Source of the DNA: Paenibacillus sp. FSL R7-0204
Lineage (GTDB): Bacteria > Bacillota > Bacilli > Paenibacillales > Paenibacillaceae
Assembly: GCF_038002225.1 (NCBI RefSeq)
Contig: NZ_JBBOCA010000001.1
Span: forward strand, 558,001 to 622,000
Reading direction: 5' to 3'
Length of the DNA: 64,000 nt
Shown one piece after another: positions 8,521 through 17,074 of this stretch (position 1 is the first letter of the stretch; each line of letters starts with the position of its first letter). The notes under the pieces were generated by a model. It was given only the letters and a program-made list of their open reading frames with translations. It was not told where the DNA came from and searched no databases. A program made the position numbers and the translations under genes.

Positions 8521-9903
8521 TTAGTGCGCCGGGACTGCCGGAGCGGCTTCCGGCGGTTCGTGCTGGATCAGGCCATGCTTCTCCCAGGCTCTGCTTTTCC
8601 AGCGGAAGTACATAATGACGGCCCGCACCCATTCGTCGAAAGCTGTGGCCAGCCATACCCCGGCCAGACCCAGATCAAGCGTGAATACCAGGAAGTAGCC
8701 CAGCGGCAGACTCATGCACACCATAGAAATCATACCCATGTAGACCGGGAACTTGGCATCGCCCGACGCGCGCAGCGAGTTGATAATGACCAGATTGCAG
8801 GTCCGTCCGGTCTCCAGGAAGAAGCTGAGCAGGATAACTTGGGCGCCCATGGTGATAATCAGCTCATTATCCGTGAACAGGCCCAGCAGCGGCTTGCGGA
8901 ACAGAATGACGATCAGATCCATGATCACTGTGACCAGCAGCGCCCACTTCACACTGGTGAACACCCGTGAGTAAGCCTCTTGCGTCCGTTTTGCACCTAC
9001 AAGGTGCCCCACAATAATTGAGGTCCCCATTGCCACCGCTACGCTGAACAGGAAGATGTAGTTCGAGATATTAACTGCATACTGGCGTGTAGCCATGGCC
9101 TCGGCTCCCAAATAGGTGATGTACAGGGTGAAGACGAGCTGGCAGCACTGGTACATTACGGATTCGAAGGCAGATGGAATACCGATTTTGAGAATCTGCA
9201 GCACATATTTCTTGGAGAGGTGAACGTAATAGCTCCATTTCACACGTACCTCCATTATCCGGTAGAGCAGCAGGAAGAAGATCAGGAGAGCGATGGAGCG
9301 GCTGATTACGGTTGATACGGCAGCACCCTCTACGCCGAGCGCAGGCAGTCCGAAATGGCCGAAGATCAGCAGATAGTTACCGCCCACATGGATAACGTTC
9401 ATCAGCAGCGACACCGCCATCGTCTGCTTGGTGAAGCCGTGGGTGCGGATGGTGGCGGCCAGCGCATTGATGAGGGCCTGCAGGAAGATGGCGCCTCCGA
9501 CAATGTTGATATACGAGCGGGCGTAGTCTAGAATGTCGCCCTTCACGTTCAGAGCCTGCAGCAGATGACCTCCGAATAGCAGCATCACTGTACTAAGTAC
9601 GATCCCTACCGCAAGATTCAAGGTAACCGCATTGCCGATCACTCTGGCGGCTTCCTTGGGCTGCTTGGAGCCGAGGTATTGCGATACTACGATCGCCGCG
9701 CCGTTCCCGATAACACTGAGTGCCAGAATGGCTATGGCAATAATCTGATTGGCCGCTCCAACACCGGAGACTGCATCATCAGACACTGAGCTGATCATGA
9801 AGGTATCCATACTGCCCATGAGCATGAACAGGAACAGCTCAAGGAAGATCGGCCAGGTCAGCTTCATTAGGTTGAATGTCTTGGGCGTGTTTGTTTCCAT
9901 CAT
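8521..9903 (-). CDS. MATE family efflux transporter
   Basis: A 460-residue integral membrane protein with about twelve helices in two homologous halves. MATE hallmarks include FLELFLFMLMGSMDTFMIS in TM1-2, GAANQIIAIAI, and the paired VxxSQYLGSKQPKEA and VGHLVGAKRTQEAYSR loops. These antiporters expel drugs or metabolites in exchange for Na+ or H+. Two adjacent ATGs are possible (9903 or 9900), with AAGAAGG seven to ten bases upstream. The gene is monocistronic, convergent with the binding-protein gene and divergent from hxlA. Substrate unknown. Confidence 0.93.
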   Translation of the reverse strand: MMETNTPKTFNLMKLTWPIFLELFLFMLMGSMDTFMISSVSDDAVSGVGAANQIIAIAILALSVIGNGAAIVVSQYLGSKQPKEAARVIGNAVTLNLAVGIVLSTVMLLFGGHLLQALNVKGDILDYARSYINIVGGAIFLQALINALAATIRTHGFTKQTMAVSLLMNVIHVGGNYLLIFGHFGLPALGVEGAAVSTVISRSIALLIFFLLLYRIMEVRVKWSYYVHLSKKYVLQILKIGIPSAFESVMYQCCQLVFTLYITYLGAEAMATRQYAVNISNYIFLFSVAVAMGTSIIVGHLVGAKRTQEAYSRVFTSVKWALLVTVIMDLIVILFRKPLLGLFTDNELIITMGAQVILLSFFLETGRTCNLVIINSLRASGDAKFPVYMGMISMVCMSLPLGYFLVFTLDLGLAGVWLATAFDEWVRAVIMYFRWKSRAWEKHGLIQHEPPEAAPAVPAH

Positions 9904-10040
9904 ACACCTTCTTATTAGGATTCCTTACGGCTGTGAATTTTCGAATCAAATGTATGGTAGCACAGCTGTTGTGAAAATGCAGTAGGATTTCCAACATGTT
10001 GTCTATAAATCCGCCGGCTTTGTCCAATAGTATCCTCCAG

Positions 10041-10072
10041 GTGACTACCTCACAAAAAAGTGCCTACTTCCC
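10041..10072. promoter_or_regulatory. Direct repeat before hxlA, candidate HxlR site
   Basis: GTGACTACCTCAC (10041-10053) and GTGCCTACTTCCC (10060-10072) are direct repeats 19 bp apart, about two helical turns, roughly 75-105 bp before hxlA. HxlR of Bacillus subtilis activates hxlAB by binding two sites upstream of the promoter in response to formaldehyde. The assignment here is by position only. Confidence 0.4.
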
Positions 10073-10146
10073 TTATCGGCAGTATATCCCTAAACTGAGA
10101 AACAGCACTTCCTAAAATACATTACGGATAAGGAGAACTTACACAT

Positions 10147-10779
10147 ATGAAATTACAGTTAGCACTCGATCTGGTGGATATTGCTGGAGCCAAGGAGGTT
10201 GTTGCAGAGGTTGCCGAATCTATAGATATTGTTGAGATTGGAACACCGGTCGTTATTAATGAGGGGCTGCATGCGGTAAAAGCGATCAAGGAAGCTTTTC
10301 CGGCACTTACCGTGCTGGCCGATCTCAAAATCATGGATGCCGGCGGATATGAGGTCATGAAGGCAGTGGAAGCGGGCGCAGGCATCGTGACTGTGCTGGG
10401 GGTATCCGATGATTCAACGATCCGCGGTGCGGTGGAGGAAGCGAAGAAGACGGGTGCTGAGATCCTGGTCGATCTGATTAACGTGAAGGATCTCAAGGTC
10501 AGAGCCGCTGAAGTGGATGCGCTGGGTGTGGATTATGTCTGCGTGCATTCCGGCTATGACCATCAGGCTGAAGGCAAGAATTCCTTCGCGGATCTGAGAG
10601 ATATTAAGAGCGTGGTGACCCGGGCCAAAACTGCAATTGCCGGCGGCATTAAGCTGAGTACGCTGCCTGAAGTGATTGCTGCGCAGCCTGATCTGGTAAT
10701 CGTGGGCGGCGGCATTACTGGCGAAGCTGATATGAAGGCAACTGCGGCGGAAATGAAGCGCCTTGTAAGCCAGGCTTAA
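10147..10779 (+). CDS. hxlA: 3-hexulose-6-phosphate synthase
   Basis: A 210-residue TIM-barrel enzyme that condenses formaldehyde with ribulose 5-phosphate to give hexulose 6-phosphate, the first step of the ribulose monophosphate pathway. The OMP-decarboxylase superfamily signature DLKIMDAG (Asp-x-Lys-x-x-Asp) is intact, as are EIGTPVV, the VCVHSGYDHQ region and the phosphate-binding IAGGI and IVGGGIT loops. Length equals the family norm. AAGGAG lies upstream. hxlB begins seven bases after the stop. In non-methylotrophs this pair serves formaldehyde detoxification. Confidence 0.95.
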   Translation: MKLQLALDLVDIAGAKEVVAEVAESIDIVEIGTPVVINEGLHAVKAIKEAFPALTVLADLKIMDAGGYEVMKAVEAGAGIVTVLGVSDDSTIRGAVEEAKKTGAEILVDLINVKDLKVRAAEVDALGVDYVCVHSGYDHQAEGKNSFADLRDIKSVVTRAKTAIAGGIKLSTLPEVIAAQPDLVIVGGGITGEADMKATAAEMKRLVSQA

Positions 10780-10785
10780 GCAGCC

Positions 10786-11343
10786 ATGGACACGCAGTAT
10801 TACGCACATGAAATTGTGAAGGAGCTGGAAGGCTCCGTCTCCGGGCTGGATGCCGGAGAGGGCGAGGTGCTGACGGAGCTGCTGCTGCGCGCAGGTCAGA
10901 TCTTCGTGGCCGGCGCCGGGCGTTCCGGCCTGATGGGCCGGGCCTTCGCCATGAGGCTGATGCAGGCCGGGCGGACAGCTTATGTGGTCGGAGAGACGGT
11001 AACGCCGGGCATCGGCCCCGGCGATGTGCTTGTACTGGGTTCCGGCTCAGGCGAGACGAAGGGACTGGTCTCCATGGCTGAGAAAGCCAAGGCGATTGGT
11101 GCGAATGTAGTTCTGGTAACCATTCAGCCAGACTCGGCGCTCGGACGTCTCGCAGATCATACAGTCAAGCTGCCTGGCGCTCCCAAGGAGCGGCCGGACG
11201 GCGGCTATACTACGCTGCAGCCGATGGCCTCCTTGTTCGAACAGACGCTGCTTGTATTCTATGATGCAGTCATTCTGCGGATCATGGAGCAGACGGGGCA
11301 GACCTCCGGCCGGATGTTCGGCAAGCACGCCAATTTGGAATAG
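10786..11343 (+). CDS. hxlB: 6-phospho-3-hexuloisomerase
   Basis: A 185-residue SIS-domain sugar isomerase that converts hexulose 6-phosphate to fructose 6-phosphate, completing formaldehyde fixation. The phosphosugar loop GAGRSGLMGRAFAMRLMQAG and the VLGSGSGET motif are typical, and the ending with TLLVFYDAVILRIM fits PHI proteins. It follows hxlA almost without a gap. A possible weak hairpin (GGATGC/GCATCC) lies between it and hxlR. Confidence 0.95.
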   Translation: MDTQYYAHEIVKELEGSVSGLDAGEGEVLTELLLRAGQIFVAGAGRSGLMGRAFAMRLMQAGRTAYVVGETVTPGIGPGDVLVLGSGSGETKGLVSMAEKAKAIGANVVLVTIQPDSALGRLADHTVKLPGAPKERPDGGYTTLQPMASLFEQTLLVFYDAVILRIMEQTGQTSGRMFGKHANLE

Positions 11344-11486
11344 TATACGATTTGGAATAGAATAGAGCTTGGAATACAATGTAGCTATCACACGGATGCT
11401 TTCCTTGACGGGAGGGCATCCTTTGCTGCCTATGTGCGGTGGCTGATGGATTTGTATTATGATGATAGCCGGAAGGGGGCTGAATA

Positions 11487-11861
11487 TTGGCGACTGAAAT
11501 TAAAGACCGGATCAACCTGAAGGAGATCAACTGCGAGAAGGAGCTCACGCTCGCTGTGATCGGCGGCAAGTGGAAGCTGATTATACTGTGGCACCTGGGT
11601 CTGGAAGGGACTAAGCGGTTCAGTGAATTGAAAAAGCTGATCCCCCATATCACCCAGAAAATGCTGACCAACCAGCTTCGCGAGCTGGAGGAAGATCAGC
11701 TGGTATTCAGGCAGGTATATGCGGAGGTTCCTCCGCGGGTAGAGTACTCCCTGACAGAGTATGGACATACTCTGATGCCGGTGCTGCGCATGATGTATGA
11801 CTGGGGCAAGAATTACGGGGACAAGGTGATCTGGAAAGATGCACCTCACTGTGATAGATAG
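11487..11861 (+). CDS. hxlR: HxlR-family transcriptional regulator
   Basis: A 124-residue winged-helix protein with the HxlR hallmarks [47 protein letters not shown] and the wing [12 protein letters not shown]. The start is TTG at 11487, with GGAAGGGGG seven bases upstream. Cys16 sits at the position of the formaldehyde-reactive cysteine known in this family. In Bacillus subtilis hxlR is divergent from hxlAB; here it lies downstream on the same strand. The adjacent oxidoreductase gene could be a second target. Confidence 0.88.
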   Translation: MATEIKDRINLKEINCEKELTLAVIGGKWKLIILWHLGLEGTKRFSELKKLIPHITQKMLTNQLRELEEDQLVFRQVYAEVPPRVEYSLTEYGHTLMPVLRMMYDWGKNYGDKVIWKDAPHCDR

Positions 11862-11885
11862 CATCTGTAAACGAAGGCGTTCTAT

Positions 11886-11914
11886 TTGTATTGTGCAAAA
11901 TTAAGTTGTATACT
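11886..11914 (+). promoter_or_regulatory. Promoter of the Old Yellow Enzyme gene
   Basis: TTGTAT and TATACT stand 17 bases apart; transcription would start about 30 bases before ATG 11954. Confidence 0.65.
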
Positions 11915-11953
11915 AACATTTGTGAGGATTTAAATAAATGGAGGCTGGTAGGT

Positions 11954-13090
11954 ATGCTGAAGACAGAATATAGCCCGCTGCTGGAGACGTTCAAATTCAA
12001 GAACGGGATTGAACTGAAGAACCGTGTAGTCATGGCGCCGATGACTAACTTCTCCTCGAATGAGGATGGAACCGTCTCCCGGCCGGAGCTGGATTATTAT
12101 ATCCGCCGTTCGGGCGGGGCAGGGATGGTCATTACCGCCTGTGTCTATGTCTCACGCGGAGGGAAGGGCTTCCCGGGCGAATTCGGAGCTGACCATGACG
12201 GTCTGATTCCAAGCCTGCGCGAGCTGGCGGAGGCCATCAAGGGCGAGGGAGCGAAGGCAGTGCTCCAGATCTTCCATGGCGGACGCCAATGCCCGCCGGA
12301 GCAGCTGGTTGACGGGCAGCCTGTCAGTGCAAGCGATGTGCCGGCTGAGCTGCCTGGCGGCGGACAGGGTGCGGCTCCGCGCCCGCTGACAGACGAAGAG
12401 ATTACCGGAATTATCGCTGATTTCGGAGAAGCGACACGCCGGGCGATTGAGGCCGGCTTCGATGGCGTTGAGATTCACGGTGCGAACGGATATCTGCTGC
12501 AGCAATTCTTCTCGCCGCATTCCAACAGACGCGAAGACCGCTGGGGCGGAGATCTGCAGAAGCGTCTTGCCTTCCCGCTGGCCGTTCTGCGCAGTGTCAA
12601 GGCTGCGGTGAAACAGCATGCACAGGGTGCATTCCTTGTTGGTTACCGCTTCTCGCCTGAAGAGCCGGAGACGCCGGGGATTACGATGGCTGACACGTTT
12701 GCTCTAATCGATGCGCTGACAGCAGAGGGGCTGGATTACCTGCATGCGTCCCTCATGGAGCTGTGGTCGCTGCCTCACCGGGGAACGGAGGACAGCCGTC
12801 CGCGTATTGAGCAGATCGTAGACCGGGCAGGGGACAAGGCTCCGGTAATTGGCGTAGGCTCACTCTACTCTGCCGCCGATGCCTTGAAGAGTCTGGACAG
12901 CGGGATCAGCCTGGTGGCCCTGGGCCGCCCGCTTCTGATTGAACCGGACTGGGTGCAGAAGCTGGCCGGGGGCCGTGCTGATGAGATTAAGACTGAGCTT
13001 GATCCGAATGCCCAAGCAGAGCTTGTGATCCCGGACCCGCTCTGGAGAGCGCTAGTCCATACACCGGGCTGGCTGCCGGTTAAGCAATAA
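11954..13090 (+). CDS. NADH-dependent flavin oxidoreductase (Old Yellow Enzyme, YqiG-like)
   Basis: A 378-residue FMN TIM-barrel enzyme. It shows the OYE signatures NRVVMAPMTNFSS, VLQIFHGGRQ, FGEATRRAIEAGFDGVEIHGANGYLLQQFFSPHSNRREDRWGG and the C-terminal FMN phosphate loop GVGSLYSAADA. Such enzymes reduce activated double bonds, quinones or nitro compounds and often serve electrophile defence. ATG 11954 has GGAGG nine bases upstream and its own promoter; the frame upstream of it is leader. The location next to hxlR suggests response to reactive carbonyls, but this is inference. Confidence 0.9.
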   Translation: MLKTEYSPLLETFKFKNGIELKNRVVMAPMTNFSSNEDGTVSRPELDYYIRRSGGAGMVITACVYVSRGGKGFPGEFGADHDGLIPSLRELAEAIKGEGAKAVLQIFHGGRQCPPEQLVDGQPVSASDVPAELPGGGQGAAPRPLTDEEITGIIADFGEATRRAIEAGFDGVEIHGANGYLLQQFFSPHSNRREDRWGGDLQKRLAFPLAVLRSVKAAVKQHAQGAFLVGYRFSPEEPETPGITMADTFALIDALTAEGLDYLHASLMELWSLPHRGTEDSRPRIEQIVDRAGDKAPVIGVGSLYSAADALKSLDSGISLVALGRPLLIEPDWVQKLAGGRADEIKTELDPNAQAELVIPDPLWRALVHTPGWLPVKQ

Positions 13091-13140
13091 CCATTAAAAC
13101 CCCGGACCGCCTGTAGTTGGGTGGTCCGGGGTTTTAATGG
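13091..13140 (+). terminator. Strong terminator
   Basis: A perfect 18-bp stem of CCATTAAAACCCCGGACC (13091-13108) and GGTCCGGGGTTTTAATGG (13123-13140), directly after the stop codon of the oxidoreductase. Confidence 0.88.
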
Positions 13141-13149
13141 GGGAATAAT

Positions 13150-13251
13150 GGTCGCTGGACACAGGCTGAATGAAAGCGGAAAAGCGAATACAATGTGCTG
13201 GTGTGGATGGTTGCGGGCAGATGTTTGCGAAAAACCGAATACAATGTGCTG
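13150..13251 (+). repeat. Two tandem 51-bp units ending CGAATACAATGTGCTG
   Basis: Units 13150-13200 and 13201-13251 are each 51 bp and both end in CGAATACAATGTGCTG. Related single units occur at 26680-26725 and 62345-62418, all between genes. Short ORFs through this region have no ribosome sites and are not called. Confidence 0.6.
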
Positions 13252-13304
13252 ACGTAGAGGTACATGGGGCTCCGTGCTCCACAGCCAGTAACATTTATAG
13301 AAAA

Positions 13305-13335
13305 ATCCTGCAAGAAGTGCAACATTGCTGCTCCA
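13305..13335 (-). repeat. Inverted copy of the AATGTTGCA...TGCAGGATT element
   Basis: Read on the minus strand this gives caatgttgcacttcttgcaggatttt, close to the two tandem copies at 62438-62511 on the plus strand. It follows the 51-bp units here just as it does at 62 kb, so the two motifs may belong to one larger element. Confidence 0.5.
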
Positions 13336-13455
13336 TACAAGCAGTCGGTGAGAGAAAACTCTCGGAATTGGCCGGAATTAGGCAGAGCGCTGATATGAAA
13401 GGGTGAAACGGCTTTGAAGGGGCGGGGTGGCCGTCCAGGAAGAAGTCCCTGACAA

Positions 13456-13505
13456 CACGAAGAACCCCGAATGAGCGGATTACGCTTCTTGCGGGGTTCT
13501 TGTGC
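13456..13505 (-). terminator. Terminator of pepT
   Basis: AAGAACCCCG (13460-13469) pairs with CGGGGTTCTT (13492-13501), just downstream of the pepT stop on the minus strand. Confidence 0.75.
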
Positions 13506-13520
13506 TGCTCAGGCAGGCGC

Positions 13521-14753
13521 TTACGCTTTCTGCTCTGCCAGACGGGCAATCTCAACGATAACCTGTACAGCCTGCAGCATGACGTCTACAGAGGCGTATT
13601 CAAATTTGCCGTGGAAATTCTCGCCTCCGGTGAAAATATTCGGTGTAGGCAGCCCCATATATGAGAGCTGTGAGCCGTCAGTCCCTCCGCGGATTGGACG
13701 GATAACCGGCGTGATTCCGAGACCCTCCATCGCTTCCCGGGCGATATCGACGATATGGCGGACGGGCTCGATTTTCTCGCGCATATTATAATATTGGTCA
13801 TTCATCTCCAGCACGATGTTGTCCGCCCCGTACGTAGATTTGAATTCCTCCACAATTGCAGCAATATTCGATTTGCGGTTCTCGAACTGCCCGCGGTCAA
13901 AGTCACGGATAATGTAATGCAGCTTGCTGTGTTCGGCACTGCCTTGCATGGAGATCAGATGGTAGAACCCTTCGTAGCCGTCTGTGAATTCAGGGGCTTC
14001 ACCGGCGGGCAGACGGAGATGGAAGGCCATGGCGATTTTGGACGAATGGATCATCTTGCCCTTGGCTGTACCCGGATGGACGTTGACTCCGTGGAAGCTG
14101 ATTTTGGCGGCGGCGGCATTGAAGCTCTCATATTCCAGCTCCCCGAGCGGGCCTCCGTCCACGGTGTAGGCATAGGAAGCGCCGAAGGCAGCAACGTCGA
14201 ACTTATGCGGGCCGCGTCCGATCTCTTCATCGGGGGTAAAAGCGACCCGGATCTTGCCATGCTTAATCTCCGGATGCGCCAGCAGATGGGCCATAGCCGT
14301 CATGATCTCAGCGATGCCCGCCTTGTTGTCCGCCCCCAGCAGGGTGGTGCCGTCGGTCGTAATCAGCGTATGCCCCTTGTAGCCGCTCAGCTCCGGGAAG
14401 CTCTTAGTGGACAAGATAATATTCTGGGCTTCATTCAGCACCAGATCCTGCCCGTCATAGTTCTCTACAATCTGCGGCTTCACATTCGTACCGGTGAAAT
14501 CCGTGGCGGTATCCAGATGGGCCAGGAAGCCGATCACCGGAACCTCTTTATCTGTGTTAGCGGGCAGCGAGGCCATGACATATGCATGCTCGTCCACCGT
14601 AATCTCCGTCAGTCCCAGCTCCTGCAGCTCCTCTGCCAGCTTATGCGCCAGTACCATTTGGCCTGGAGTGGACGGGCAGGTCTCGCTGTCCTCGCTGGAT
14701 TGGGTATCCATTTCAGCATACGATACAAAACGTCTAATTAACTCTTCCTTCAA
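13521..14753 (-). CDS. pepT: Peptidase T (tripeptidase)
   Basis: A 410-residue M20-family zinc aminotripeptidase of the cytoplasm. Metal and catalytic residues are all visible: His79 and Asp81 (HLDTA), Asp142 (GADNKAG), Glu176-Glu177 (PDEEIG), then the lid domain ([15 protein letters not shown]) and the late [17 protein letters not shown]. Length is that of the family. It is monocistronic with its own terminator. It releases the N-terminal residue from tripeptides and helps peptide nutrition. Confidence 0.96.
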   Translation of the reverse strand: MKEELIRRFVSYAEMDTQSSEDSETCPSTPGQMVLAHKLAEELQELGLTEITVDEHAYVMASLPANTDKEVPVIGFLAHLDTATDFTGTNVKPQIVENYDGQDLVLNEAQNIILSTKSFPELSGYKGHTLITTDGTTLLGADNKAGIAEIMTAMAHLLAHPEIKHGKIRVAFTPDEEIGRGPHKFDVAAFGASYAYTVDGGPLGELEYESFNAAAAKISFHGVNVHPGTAKGKMIHSSKIAMAFHLRLPAGEAPEFTDGYEGFYHLISMQGSAEHSKLHYIIRDFDRGQFENRKSNIAAIVEEFKSTYGADNIVLEMNDQYYNMREKIEPVRHIVDIAREAMEGLGITPVIRPIRGGTDGSQLSYMGLPTPNIFTGGENFHGKFEYASVDVMLQAVQVIVEIARLAEQKA

Positions 14754-14913
14754 TGCGGGTCATCTCCTCTTCAGCTTCGTATGTCTATATTATCACGATC
14801 CGGCCCGGGTCTCATACTTTAGGCAGAGGGTGAGGAGTGAAAGGGGATAGCTGGCTGGAAGGAGGCGAGGGGCGGGAGGCAAGTTGGAATGAGGAAGGCA
14901 GCGGGAAAGCGGG

Positions 14914-15573
14914 TTATGGCTGCTGCGCCGGAGACTGGCTGGAGACAAGCTTGGCCGAAAGCAGGTAGCGGTCAGGCGCTGAGCCTACATAAGAGAACGG
15001 GTAACAGGTAATCAAGGTGAGTATGGGGGCTCTGCTGGGTTTAACCGCTCCCCGTGTATTTCTGTCAACAATCCGGCTGCCGGTTACTTCATAGGTAAAA
15101 GTTCCATCCGCTGTCGCAAGCTCAAGCCTATCTCCAGTCTCCAGCTCGCCGAGGCTGCGGAAGACGGTGTCACGGTGTCCGGCCAGCACGCTGTTCCCGG
15201 AGGCGCCCGGGGCGGCGCTTGCTTCGTCGTGTCCGGCACCCTGCTTAAGCTCCGCCCGTCCGGTTCCCTCCAGAATGGCAACCCGCTTCTTAAGCTTCGG
15301 GAAATAGATCTCCCCGATTACCTCGCCCGCTATATAAGCAGGCTTGTCACCCTTTGGTGATTCTGCGCTGTTGAACATACCTTCAGGAAGCGGTGTTTCT
15401 TCTTCGGAACTTAAGGGAAGCTGGGCTTCCTCCCTCTTTTTATCCCAGATTCTCAGGGCTTCGCGGGCTTCGGCGGGCGCTTTGAGGATCTGGAAGGCGG
15501 AATACACCATAACGCACAAGGAGAGCAGGAAGATCAGCTTGACGGCTAAAGTGAACCCGCTGCGCATCTTCAT
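14914..15573 (-). CDS. srtD: Class D sortase
   Basis: A 219-residue transpeptidase with an N-terminal membrane anchor (residues 9-29) and a sortase fold. The catalytic residues are His133 (LAGHRDT), Cys190 (TLITCYPF) and Arg202 (APDRYLL). The CYPFSYVGSAP sequence around the cysteine is characteristic of class D enzymes of Bacillota. It joins proteins bearing an LPxTx signal to cell-wall or other acceptors. The gene directly upstream encodes a protein ending LPDTA plus membrane helix plus positive tail, its evident substrate, 30 bp away on the same strand. Confidence 0.93.
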   Translation of the reverse strand: MKMRSGFTLAVKLIFLLSLCVMVYSAFQILKAPAEAREALRIWDKKREEAQLPLSSEEETPLPEGMFNSAESPKGDKPAYIAGEVIGEIYFPKLKKRVAILEGTGRAELKQGAGHDEASAAPGASGNSVLAGHRDTVFRSLGELETGDRLELATADGTFTYEVTGSRIVDRNTRGAVKPSRAPILTLITCYPFSYVGSAPDRYLLSAKLVSSQSPAQQP

Positions 15574-15603
15574 GCTCTCTCTCCTCCTTACATATACATA
15601 AAG

Positions 15604-16590
15604 TTACTTCTTCTGGCCCAGCCTGCGGAGTACAAGCACACTGATCATGGCGATAACCAGGCTGGCCGCAATCAGATTGTACCAAGGGTTGGCTGTGTCC
15701 GGCAGCCTTCCGTCTTCCTCCGGCCCGCCCAGCGGAAGCGCGTCATCGTTGAGGTTGACCTCTTTCCCTGGTGAGGGGGCTGGTGTGCTGCCAAGTGCAG
15801 CGGCTCCGGAATCCGGGGTCGCGGATGGAAGGCCGCCGCCGTCTTCTTCCCCTCCGCCTAGCGGAACAGGATCTTCACTTACAGTTACTCCACCCGCAGG
15901 CGGTGTTGCCGTCGCTTCTGGTGATGGCGATGGTGTACCGCCAGGAGAGACTGTACCTGCTGTTGAATCCGTAGGGCCACTTGTTGCTGCTGGCGTATTG
16001 CCAGGACTGACCGTGGTGCCGGGTGTTGACCCGGGTAAAGGTGTAGCTGAAGCCGCTGGCCCAGCTGTCGGTTGCGGTGAGGAGGTTGGCCCGGCTGTAG
16101 GCGCAGGCTCCGCTGTAGCTGTGAATTCAAAGGCGACACTTACCGTCTTCTCCTGGAACTCGTTGCCTGCCTCCGGCGGGAACAACACCTTCATTTCGAT
16201 AGCTTCCGCTGCGCCTCCGGCAAGCGAGCCGATGGTCACTGCCCCCGGGGCCTCGCTCATTACTCCTGAATAGAGGATTACTCCCTCTTTTTGCAGGGTC
16301 ATTTGCAGGATATTGTACAGATCTGCGTCCCCGGAGCGGAACTGGAAGGCAACTGCATAATCGAACGGATCATTTCCGTCATTGATAATCTTATAATCCG
16401 AAGCCATCGTATCTCCCGGCTGCATGTTGTTCATGGTTGCCGTACTGGTCGTATGCGAGTTGACGGTGAGCTTGATCGTATCCTCAGCGCTGACCCCTCC
16501 GGCATGCCAGATCACACCTGCCAGAACGGCCAAAATATACGCGCCAATTATGGATGTATGTCTCTTCTTCACTCTCCCCGCCCCTTTCAT
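15604..16590 (-). CDS. LPDTA cell-wall-anchored protein, sortase substrate
   Basis: A 328-residue secreted protein: a signal peptide (IIGAYILAVLAGVIWHAGGVSA), a beta-domain of about 130 residues beginning LTVNSHTTSTATMNNMQPGD, a Pro/Thr/Ser/Gly-rich spacer of about 110 residues, and the sorting signal LPDTA followed by a helix and RRLGQKK. The beta-domain recalls TasA/CalY (camelysin) proteins, which is an impression only. LPDTA resembles the LPNTA signal used by Bacillus anthracis SrtC. The start was set at ATG 16590 because GGAGGT lies six bases upstream. The repetitive spacer makes strand slippage and length variation likely. Confidence 0.85.
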   Translation of the reverse strand: MKGAGRVKKRHTSIIGAYILAVLAGVIWHAGGVSAEDTIKLTVNSHTTSTATMNNMQPGDTMASDYKIINDGNDPFDYAVAFQFRSGDADLYNILQMTLQKEGVILYSGVMSEAPGAVTIGSLAGGAAEAIEMKVLFPPEAGNEFQEKTVSVAFEFTATAEPAPTAGPTSSPQPTAGPAASATPLPGSTPGTTVSPGNTPAATSGPTDSTAGTVSPGGTPSPSPEATATPPAGGVTVSEDPVPLGGGEEDGGGLPSATPDSGAAALGSTPAPSPGKEVNLNDDALPLGGPEEDGRLPDTANPWYNLIAASLVIAMISVLVLRRLGQKK

Positions 16591-17001
16591 TGCAGACCTC
16601 CGGCAGCCTCCAGCCACAATCCGCCCCGGTTCGCGCTTCTAAATCATAGTTTGTCGAATAAAGTGGTTTCTTGAAGGACCACTACATATCAAAGCGATAG
16701 TATAAATCAGAACGAGCATTAACGGGTCTGGATGAGCCTGAACATGCGGTGAACAAGCCGGAATGGTAAAAATGCGCTGTTGTTCGTTATAACGAATGAT
16801 AATTACAGTATAATCTTAAATGGGCATAAAGAAAAACCGAAAAAGGCGTTTTAATTTAGTGAAATCAGGTGATTATTCTGTTTTTATTATATTTAAGTCC
16901 GAATATCTGCTGATATCTCTTTATTTCTCTGTATATTACATTTTATTGTATGTTATAAAGAACATTTTGATTGCGGATAACTCGCGGTTGCTGCACAAAA
17001 A
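16591..17001. other. Intergenic, AT-rich, no supported gene
   Basis: This stretch should hold the minus-strand promoter of the sortase-substrate operon, but no convincing -35/-10 pair was found. A short inverted repeat AGTGGT/ACCACT lies at 16660-16682. An ORF of 65 codons (16820-17017) has no ribosome site and runs into the terminator of the next gene, so it is not called. Confidence 0.5.
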
Positions 17002-17050
17002 CAGCCCGTATAACTAACCTGCGGGTTTCCGCAGACCGCTATACGGGCTG
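17002..17050 (-). terminator. Terminator of the LLM oxidoreductase gene
   Basis: CAGCCCGTATA (17002-17012) pairs with TATACGGGCTG (17040-17050), with an inner CTGCGG/CCGCAG stem. On the minus strand it is followed by TTTTTG. Confidence 0.85.
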
Positions 17051-17074
17051 ATGATTTCAAAATATTCGGCCTTA

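Noticed and set aside
13150..13251. Possible CRISPR array from tandem units
   Set aside because: The units are directly abutting with no unique spacers, only two are present, and there are no cas genes.
13170..13406. 78-codon plus-strand ORF
   Set aside because: Its translation simply follows the 51-bp tandem repeats, and there is no start signal.
16820..17017. 65-codon plus-strand ORF
   Set aside because: No ribosome site, very AT-rich, and it ends inside the terminator of the LLM oxidoreductase gene.
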